Of a stretch of DNA of 64,000 nucleotides, positions 56,893 to 64,000 are shown one piece after another. Source of the DNA: Chryseobacterium aurantiacum (lineage in GTDB: Bacteria > Bacteroidota > Bacteroidia > Flavobacteriales > Weeksellaceae); contig NZ_PXUE01000003.1 of assembly GCF_003020585.1 (NCBI RefSeq), positions 1-64,000 of the forward strand, in the 5' to 3' direction. The notes under the pieces were generated by a model. The model was not told the DNA's origin. It saw only the letters and a list, made by a program, of their open reading frames with translations, and ran no database searches. Both the position numbers and the translations under genes were made by a program. Every line of letters begins with the position of its first letter. Within the stretch, counting starts at the first letter, position 1.

Positions 56893-57954
56893 TTATAAAT
56901 TAGAACCCTGAAAACTATGCTCAGACGGCATTTGGGATTGCCTATATAAAAGCGGAGTGGTGTTTTTAATTTTTTTGAATGTTGAGAAAAATGTAGATTT
57001 AGAATTAAAGCCTACTTCGTAACCGATCTCCTCGATCTTTAAATAAGAACCATTATCTATTTTTTCACATGCTTCATGGATTCTATATTCATTAATGTAG
57101 GTGGAAAAGCTTTTCCCCAGATTATCATTCAACAATTGAGAAAGCTGATGCGAAGACATATTCATTTTAAAAGCAAGGTCACTAAGCTTCAAATTTGGAT
57201 TCCTATACAAATCTTCAGAATCCATTAACTTCTCCAGCTTAGTTACAAAACTATTGGCCTGCTCTCCGGAGATTTTTCTATTTGAATATTTGTGAGCTTC
57301 TTTTACTTCTGCCGCTTGATACTTTTTATTGAATAAAGTCAAAAAATTTGCATAGAGTACGAACGAAAATACCAGACTTCCACCTGCACAATAGATTTGT
57401 ACCCAGCCCGTAGAAATTAATTGGTAGGTTAAAAAGATAATCACATTACTAATCAAAACAGGAAGAAGAAACTTATTGAAGCTTTTCTGGCCTTGTTTTA
57501 CTAAGATATAATATTGATAAACCGCAAGAAACATAAATATCGACCAAACGGTGTAAATAAAAGTTCCAAAATAATGATCCCATGTAACAGGAAAAAATAA
57601 ATACAGTAACCCGACAGCTCCCAAAATAAGAGTCAGTATTCCGAATACCTTCCTACAGTTCTTAAAATCAAAATGATCATTCTGAAAGGAAGATTTTACA
57701 TAGTAATAAAGTGCGGGTCCTGTAAAAAATAATGCGGGCATCCCCAAATGCTGAATAACCCTTGGTAAATCCGGATAAAAATAAATACACACGGAAATCC
57801 CTACTCGCAAACTTAGCATTAGGAGAAGAATTCCCAGAAAAAAATCTGGAAGGTTTTTCAGTTTCTTGATAAACAACAGATAAATCCCAAGCAGAAGCCC
57901 ATTAAAAGCTCCCACTGCGCTGAAGAAAAATAGCATCTGTTGCCCGAAAGTCAT
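56893..57954 (-). CDS. Membrane-anchored AraC family transcriptional regulator
   Basis: 353 residues. About seven N-terminal membrane segments (LLLGIYLLFIKKL, FFLGILLLMLSLRVGISV and so on up to about 205) precede a C-terminal AraC DNA-binding domain (about 240-345) with LKLSDLAFKMNMSSHQLSQLLND and IEEIGYEVGFNSKSTFFSTFKK as the two helix-turn-helix motifs. Possible sensor of an extracellular or membrane signal for the adjacent receptor, 80 bp downstream. Confidence 0.92.
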   Translation of the reverse strand: MTFGQQMLFFFSAVGAFNGLLLGIYLLFIKKLKNLPDFFLGILLLMLSLRVGISVCIYFYPDLPRVIQHLGMPALFFTGPALYYYVKSSFQNDHFDFKNCRKVFGILTLILGAVGLLYLFFPVTWDHYFGTFIYTVWSIFMFLAVYQYYILVKQGQKSFNKFLLPVLISNVIIFLTYQLISTGWVQIYCAGGSLVFSFVLYANFLTLFNKKYQAAEVKEAHKYSNRKISGEQANSFVTKLEKLMDSEDLYRNPNLKLSDLAFKMNMSSHQLSQLLNDNLGKSFSTYINEYRIHEACEKIDNGSYLKIEEIGYEVGFNSKSTFFSTFKKIKNTTPLLYRQSQMPSEHSFQGSNL

Positions 57955-58177
57955 GGTCTGTTATTTTTTATTTTAAACAAAAAGCTGTACAAATGATTTC
58001 AAAAATTATGTTACAGCCTGATCAATAGCCATAATCTTTATGTCACTTCATCAATAAACATCCATCATCTGACTTTATCTGAACCTTTTATTCTGCAAGA
58101 GTAAATTTAATAATTTATTTAATATCAGACCTATATACATTTCATCAAAATAAAATTTTGCTATCAACCTAAATAAA

Positions 58178-58203
58178 AAATCCCAAAGCAAGCTTTGGGA
58201 TTT
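58178..58203. terminator. Terminator of gltA
   Basis: AAATCCCAAAGC (58178-58189), loop AA, GCTTTGGGATTT (58192-58203). On the minus strand it follows gltA and is followed by a T-rich run. Confidence 0.92.
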
Positions 58204-58223
58204 TTTTATTATAGAAACCGAAA

Positions 58224-59510
58224 TTATCTGTTTGTAATATCGATATAGTTTCTTTCTTGAGCACCTTGGTAAACCTGTCTTGGTCTTCCGATTGGATCTC
58301 CTTTTAATCTCATTTCTTTCCACTGAGAAATCCATCCTGGAAGTCTTCCTAATGCAAACATTACAGTAAACATTTCTGTAGGAATTCCTAATGCTCTGTA
58401 GATGATACCTGAGTAGAAGTCTACGTTTGGATATAGTTTTCTTTCAATGAAGTACTCATCCTCAAGGGCTACTCTTTCTAACTGCATTGCAATATCAAGG
58501 GCTTTATCCTGGATACCTAGTGCAGTAAGGATATCGTCAGCAGCTTTTTTGATGATTTTTGCTCTTGGGTCGAAGTTTTTGTAAACTCTGTGTCCGAATC
58601 CCATTAGACGGAAGCTATCGTTTTTATCTTTAGCTTTAGCAACATATTTAGATACGTCACCTCCATCTTTTTCAATAAGCTCAAGCATTTCGATTACAGC
58701 CTGGTTAGCTCCACCGTGAAGTGGTCCCCAAAGTGCAGATACCCCAGCAGAGATAGAAGCGAAAAGACCTGTGTGAGCAGACCCTACCATTCTTACTGTA
58801 GAAGTAGAACAGTTTTGCTCGTGGTCAGCGTGAAGAATTAATAATTTATCTAAAGCACCTACTACTACCGGATCGATTTCGAAATCAGCGTTTGGTAATC
58901 TGAATGCCATTTTGTAGAAGTTTTCTACGTAGTTTAGGTTGTTGTCTCCGTGGTTTAATGGTAAACCTTGAGTTTTTCTGTAAGTCCAAGCACAAAGGTG
59001 AGAGAACTTCGCGATCATTAGCTCAGCAGCATGATCCATTTCTTCTTTAGAGTTTACGTTAACTGCTTTCGGGTTGAAAGCTGTTAAAGCAGAAGTCATA
59101 GAAGATAAAACTCCCATAGGGTGAGCAGAACGAGGAAAAACATCAATGATCTTTTTCATTTCATCTGCGATGAAGTTATATTTTTTAATGTTGTTGTCGA
59201 AAGAAGTAAATTGATCCTGAGTAGGTAATTCTCCATGTAATAAAAGATACATTACTTCTGTGAAGTTAGATTTTTCAGCAATTTGTTCAATTGGATAACC
59301 TCTGTAGAATAATTCTCCTTTATCTCCGTCTAAGTAAGTGATGTCGCTAATAGTAGCTCCAGTATTTTTGTAACCTAAATCCAGAGTGATTAAACCTGTC
59401 TGGTCTCTTAATTTTGAAATATCAATCCCTCTGTCTCCGATAGTACTATCCACGATAGGATATTCATATGAATTACCGTCGTAATTCAATATTACTTTGT
59501 TGTCTGACAT
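58224..59510 (-). CDS. gltA: Citrate synthase
   Basis: 428 residues, type I hexameric size. Condenses oxaloacetate and acetyl-CoA. Motifs: LDLGYKNTGATISDITYLDG, HADHEQNCSTSTVR with the catalytic His, ALWGPLHGGANQAVI, FRLMGFGHRVYKNFDPRA, and the Asp region PNVDFYSGI. Located 84 bp after eno. Confidence 0.97.
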   Translation of the reverse strand: MSDNKVILNYDGNSYEYPIVDSTIGDRGIDISKLRDQTGLITLDLGYKNTGATISDITYLDGDKGELFYRGYPIEQIAEKSNFTEVMYLLLHGELPTQDQFTSFDNNIKKYNFIADEMKKIIDVFPRSAHPMGVLSSMTSALTAFNPKAVNVNSKEEMDHAAELMIAKFSHLCAWTYRKTQGLPLNHGDNNLNYVENFYKMAFRLPNADFEIDPVVVGALDKLLILHADHEQNCSTSTVRMVGSAHTGLFASISAGVSALWGPLHGGANQAVIEMLELIEKDGGDVSKYVAKAKDKNDSFRLMGFGHRVYKNFDPRAKIIKKAADDILTALGIQDKALDIAMQLERVALEDEYFIERKLYPNVDFYSGIIYRALGIPTEMFTVMFALGRLPGWISQWKEMRLKGDPIGRPRQVYQGAQERNYIDITNR

Positions 59511-59551
59511 TATTTATTTATTTTTTTTAAATATACCACTTTCCATAAAAT

Positions 59552-59579
59552 ACGGCAAACAAAAATTATCGCTTGCCGT
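59552..59579 (-). terminator. Weak hairpin between eno and gltA
   Basis: ACGGCAA (59552-59558) pairs with TTGCCGT (59573-59579); T-rich sequence follows on the minus strand. May attenuate read-through from eno into gltA. Confidence 0.5.
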
Positions 59580-59594
59580 TATTTATAAATTCAA

Positions 59595-60890
<1,296 letters not shown>

Positions 60891-61167
60891 TTATTTTTTT
60901 AGTTTACACAAATTTAATCAAAAATAAACTTTAAAGGGGCATTTTTCATGGATCTTTTGGTACAAATTCAGAGTTAAATTTTCGTTAATTTTGAACATTC
61001 TAATTGTATAAAGATTCAATAAAAAAAATTACAGGTATCCTTTCGTTTTCATGTAATTTTTAAATGTAAAATTAACGTTGTTGGTTTACTTTTTGATTTC
61101 ATTAAAATAATTAAATTCTTCATTATAGGAATAAAAACCTATATTCGATACATAAAAAATAACCATT

Positions 61168-61602
61168 ATGAAAAAAGGACTTTTAATAGCAGTTTCAGCT
61201 TCTGCCCTACTACTTACAAGCTGCAAAAAAAGTGAAAGCGGAAACAAAAGTGTAATTAAAACAGATAGCTCGGAAACATTGGTTACTGATAACAATGGAA
61301 AAATTGATTCTGTAACACAAAGCTCATCAACAATAGATGTAAACGGAAAGAAAATTGAAAAAACAGATTTTGTTTATAAAGCTACGGACGGAACCTTGGT
61401 AAAGGTTATATTTAAGAATGACCCAAAGGAAAGTACAGTAGCTATTACCAGCAACAAAAAAACATTTACTCTTCCTAAAACTGAAACTAAAGGGGAGGAA
61501 ACCATCTATAAGAAAGATGATATGACGGCAAGGGTAAAAGGAGACAGCTTACACCTGGAGCAGGGAAATAATATCATAGAATTGAAAAGAACTAAGATCT
61601 AG
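61168..61602 (+). CDS. Small lipoprotein, unknown function
   Basis: 144 residues. Lipoprotein signal with lipobox LLTSC (C19). The rest is Ser/Thr/Lys-rich with beta-strand character (FVYKATDGTLVKVIFK, then STVAITSNKKTFTLPKTETK). No family recognised; resembles the small MliC-like or similar surface lipoproteins in size only. Single gene ending at a strong terminator. Confidence 0.8.
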   Translation: MKKGLLIAVSASALLLTSCKKSESGNKSVIKTDSSETLVTDNNGKIDSVTQSSSTIDVNGKKIEKTDFVYKATDGTLVKVIFKNDPKESTVAITSNKKTFTLPKTETKGEETIYKKDDMTARVKGDSLHLEQGNNIIELKRTKI

Positions 61603-61665
61603 ATTGATTTCAAGTCGGGAAATGAAACGATGACGATATCAATTTCCATCGATATACAAACAAAT

Positions 61666-61695
61666 AAAAACCGTTCAGCATGCTGAACGGTTTTT
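61666..61695. terminator. Bidirectional palindromic terminator
   Basis: AAAAACCGTTCAGCA (61666-61680) and TGCTGAACGGTTTTT (61681-61695) form a perfect palindrome with flanking A and T runs, between the lipoprotein gene and the convergent T9SS gene. Confidence 0.92.
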
Positions 61696-61698
61696 ATT

Positions 61699-63771
61699 TT
61701 ATTTTTTGATTACTTTTTCAAAGTATGTTTTATTATTGGTGGTAATTTTTACAAGATAATTCCCTTTTTCGAGGTTAGAAATATCTATGGAGTTTCCTTT
61801 AATATTATCCATATTTTTGAAGACCCTACCTATCATATCTACAACAACAATATTCTTGATTTGTTCTTTAGTATCAAAAAACAGAACTGAAGAAGTGGGA
61901 TTTGGATAGATCCTCATTTCATTATTGGTTTTAATACTTTCCTCATTAATTGTTAAAGTACCATTATTCACCAAATCCAATCTATAGAATCCAAACGTTC
62001 CAGTTCCAATTATATAGTCTCTATAAATGGCGTACTTACCCATATTCGCTGCAGTTGAATAATATAATTTTGTCTCCCGTATTTTTTGCCAGGATACTCC
62101 ATAATCTGTTGTTTTAAAAATATCTCCATCATGTACTCCATAGCCCGTACCATCATCGAAGATTTCAAAATCTTTAAAAGATCCTGTCCAGTTATTATTA
62201 ACAAACCATGTGTTTCCCAAATCTACAGAACAATAACTTCCTACATATATTCTTGAAGAATTTCCGAAAATAATATCTCTAACATTAGAGACTCCTCCGG
62301 GAATACTAATGGTGCTCCAGGTTAGACCACCATCAATTGTCTTCATCATTTTTTCACTAGTAAGAAGAAACCCTACATTATTATCCACAAATTTCATGAC
62401 TTGCACATATCGTCCCACCTCAAAAGGAGTTGACCATCCTGTCGTTTCGTTGTAAATAGTAACGTAACCTTTATATTGATCTGCATTATCTCCTCTCGTT
62501 GCCATTGCAAAGTCACCATTAGGCTTCATTGCTAGTGCCCCTGTCAAACCACGGGAAATACTCTGGATAGTCCAAGTTAAACCGTTATCTTGTGTTTTCC
62601 AAAATTCATAGGCATATTTACGTAGTCCGATTCCTTTACCATTAGGAAGTATACTAATAGCTCCAGTGGGTATACTAGGAGGCATATACTTCCAAGTCTT
62701 TCCCTTATCTGTTGATGCGTATTCTCCCCCTGCTGTTGCAAGATTTTTACTTGCATAAGAATAATCATATTTTAAGCCTCCTCTATAAATCCAATTTATT
62801 TTTTCAGGAATCCAGTTCACAAGATCTGTACTCTTAAAAATTGAATGATGTAGCTCGTTGCCTGTTTCATTATCTCCACCTACTAGAAATTTTCCTCCGC
62901 TTATTGCAAGAGCAGTAAAGACATGGAATGAAGTAGGATATATAACACTTGAATTCCATAATTCCCCTGTTGCTGTTCTGTACAATTTGTTTGGAGTTCC
63001 AACGGCAATGAATTCATTATTATAAACCTTAATATCCTTTAGAAGGGGAATATTTGTGTCCAGCCAAGTATTTCCACCATCCAATGTATATTTGGTAGTT
63101 CCATTATCAAGAGATGCAATACCGTTTAGTGCATTTTTAAAAATAACTTTCCAAAACCTACCAGGGCTTTCACTTACCTTAATCCAAGTTTGACCTCCAT
63201 CCGTTGATTTTAAAATAAAGCTATTACCTGCTGCCGCCTCAGTTACACAGTATCCTGTATTTGCATCTGTAAAGAACAGACTTGTAATTTTTGCAGCATA
63301 ATCACCAGTAGGTACCATATATACATTCCATGTAACCCCACCATCAGTAGATTTCATTATCCGGCTATTTGTAGTACTTATAAATATAGTGCTATCATTC
63401 AAAACAAACAATGCCTCGGGAAAAAGCGACCCAGGTAATGGATAAGAAACACCCGGTGTTGAAAACTTAGGATCAGAGATGATCAAGTTATATCCTATTA
63501 CAGCATAACCTTTATTATTATGAATTGTAAAATCGCTTACGTTACTATAGTCATTAATTTTCCTCCAAGTATTACCTTCATTCTCAGTTATCAATAAATC
63601 ATCATCTTCATTACGTTTTTGTACCAAGTAACTTCCATCTGGTAAAATTTCCATCTTCATCACGCTCTCCCCTTTTAAAAATGGGGTAGTGAGCATCCAG
63701 TCAGTATTCAATGATTGACTGAAAAATAGAGTACAGCATAGGATTGCTGTTGCAAATATTATTTTTTTCAT
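61699..63771 (-). CDS. T9SS type A sorting domain protein with BNR/Ycf48-like repeats
   Basis: 690 residues from MKKIIFATAILCCTLFFSQS, the signal peptide; an upstream in-frame start is rejected. The body is a beta-propeller with repeated KSTDGGVTWNVY / KSTDGGQTWIKV / KTIDGGLTWSTI units, as in BNR/sialidase or Ycf48-type propellers, but with no catalytic sialidase residues evident. The C-terminal about 75 residues form a type A sorting domain (MRIYPNPTSSVLFF, GNSIDISNLEKGNYLVKI) for type IX secretion. Likely surface-exposed or released. Confidence 0.92.
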   Translation of the reverse strand: MKKIIFATAILCCTLFFSQSLNTDWMLTTPFLKGESVMKMEILPDGSYLVQKRNEDDDLLITENEGNTWRKINDYSNVSDFTIHNNKGYAVIGYNLIISDPKFSTPGVSYPLPGSLFPEALFVLNDSTIFISTTNSRIMKSTDGGVTWNVYMVPTGDYAAKITSLFFTDANTGYCVTEAAAGNSFILKSTDGGQTWIKVSESPGRFWKVIFKNALNGIASLDNGTTKYTLDGGNTWLDTNIPLLKDIKVYNNEFIAVGTPNKLYRTATGELWNSSVIYPTSFHVFTALAISGGKFLVGGDNETGNELHHSIFKSTDLVNWIPEKINWIYRGGLKYDYSYASKNLATAGGEYASTDKGKTWKYMPPSIPTGAISILPNGKGIGLRKYAYEFWKTQDNGLTWTIQSISRGLTGALAMKPNGDFAMATRGDNADQYKGYVTIYNETTGWSTPFEVGRYVQVMKFVDNNVGFLLTSEKMMKTIDGGLTWSTISIPGGVSNVRDIIFGNSSRIYVGSYCSVDLGNTWFVNNNWTGSFKDFEIFDDGTGYGVHDGDIFKTTDYGVSWQKIRETKLYYSTAANMGKYAIYRDYIIGTGTFGFYRLDLVNNGTLTINEESIKTNNEMRIYPNPTSSVLFFDTKEQIKNIVVVDMIGRVFKNMDNIKGNSIDISNLEKGNYLVKITTNNKTYFEKVIKK

Positions 63772-63788
63772 GGTTTTAGTTTTAAATA

Positions 63789-63820
63789 AAAGGAGCTTAT
63801 GGTAAACCACAAGCTCCTTT
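63789..63820 (-). terminator. Terminator of rplQ
   Basis: AAAGGAGCTT (63789-63798) pairs with AAGCTCCTTT (63811-63820), with inner pairing GGT/ACC. Lies 25 bp past the rplQ stop on the minus strand. Confidence 0.75.
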
Positions 63821-63844
63821 AAAATATTTTGAAGTGTAAACTAA

Positions 63845-64000
63845 TTATTCTTCAGTTTTTTCTTCAGTAGTGTCAGCTTTAGCTTCTTCTACTTTTTCTT
63901 CTACTGCTGGAGCATCAGCAACAACTGTTGCTTTAGCTGGCGTAGATCTTCTGCTTCTTCTTGTAGCTTTTTTCTCTTCAGCATTAGGGTTGTAAAGCTC
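63845..64000 (-). CDS. rplQ: Ribosomal protein bL17, C-terminal part (cut by window edge)
   Basis: 52 codons to the stop at 63845-63847. The segment ELYNPNAEEKKATRRSRRS matches the C-terminal end of flavobacterial bL17 as I remember it, followed by an Ala/Glu/Lys-rich extension ending EKTEE. The main bL17 domain lies outside the window. The gene neighbourhood rplQ then eno and gltA also fits. Identification rests on this short piece, so it is not certain. Confidence 0.75.
   Translation of the reverse strand, partial: ELYNPNAEEKKATRRSRRSTPAKATVVADAPAVEEKVEEAKADTTEEKTEE

Overview
The window reads as chromosomal DNA of a Flavobacteriia species, most likely Chryseobacterium or a close Weeksellaceae relative. 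This rests on low GC, almost no Shine-Dalgarno sequences, Bacteroidota-type promoters (TTTG ... TAnnTTTG), a type IX secretion C-terminal sorting domain, several outer-membrane beta-barrel family receptors, an OmpA with thrombospondin type 3 repeats, and rplQ close to eno and gltA. No rRNA, tRNA, CRISPR array, transposase or prophage was recognised. All family names come from reading motifs, not from database searches.

Layout. 1-546 is a left edge with one partial ORF, a GC-rich imperfect hairpin and the cysS terminator. 547-5288 holds cysS, a DinB-like gene, folE, a GNAT-like gene and a secreted protein of unknown function. 5344-15533 is a methionine locus on the minus strand: a Bacteroidota promoter, a SAM-I riboswitch, metX, homoserine dehydrogenase with an ACT-like domain, a trans-sulfuration enzyme, a four-helix-bundle gene, the N-terminal half of a split MetH, a fatty acid desaturase, the C-terminal half of MetH, and metF. 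A REP-like palindrome nested in a longer inverted repeat lies in the middle of it. 15686-18301 is a large GH63-like glucosidase. 18365-25938 is a MoxR/DUF58/DUF4350/DUF4129/SpoIIM/RDD membrane cluster plus OsmC. 26057-37839 is mostly housekeeping: a small GNAT, a glycosyltransferase with an LpxH-like phosphoesterase, YebC, OmpA, SmpB, an ABC-F ATPase, an M48 peptidase, RecJ and NadD.

38084-43559 is a tandem pair of outer-membrane beta-barrel receptors and a lipoprotein alpha/beta hydrolase. 43609-54150 is the most unusual stretch. It is a tight minus-strand series encoding two guanidine-group-modifying hydrolases, a four-helix-bundle protein, SpeD, a DUF4178 zinc-ribbon membrane protein, a 63-residue membrane protein, DUF350, a membrane-anchored spermidine-synthase-like enzyme, an FAD oxidoreductase with a Tat-like N-terminus, a multi-pass membrane protein and a secreted GH43-like enzyme. 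The overlaps suggest one transcript, and the content suggests a polyamine- or decarboxy-SAM-based membrane process. 54441-57954 holds a 54-codon gene for a double-glycine leader peptide with a six-cysteine core, followed convergently by a beta-barrel receptor and a membrane-anchored AraC regulator. The right end carries gltA, eno, a lipoprotein, a T9SS cargo protein with BNR/Ycf48-like repeats, and the C-terminus of ribosomal protein bL17.

How the parts work together. The methionine locus makes methionine from aspartate semialdehyde through O-acetylhomoserine and homocysteine, with MetF supplying methyl-THF to a two-piece MetH, and SAM feeds back through the riboswitch. SAM is also the substrate of SpeD in the polyamine-like cluster, whose product should feed the spermidine-synthase-like membrane enzyme encoded a few genes downstream.
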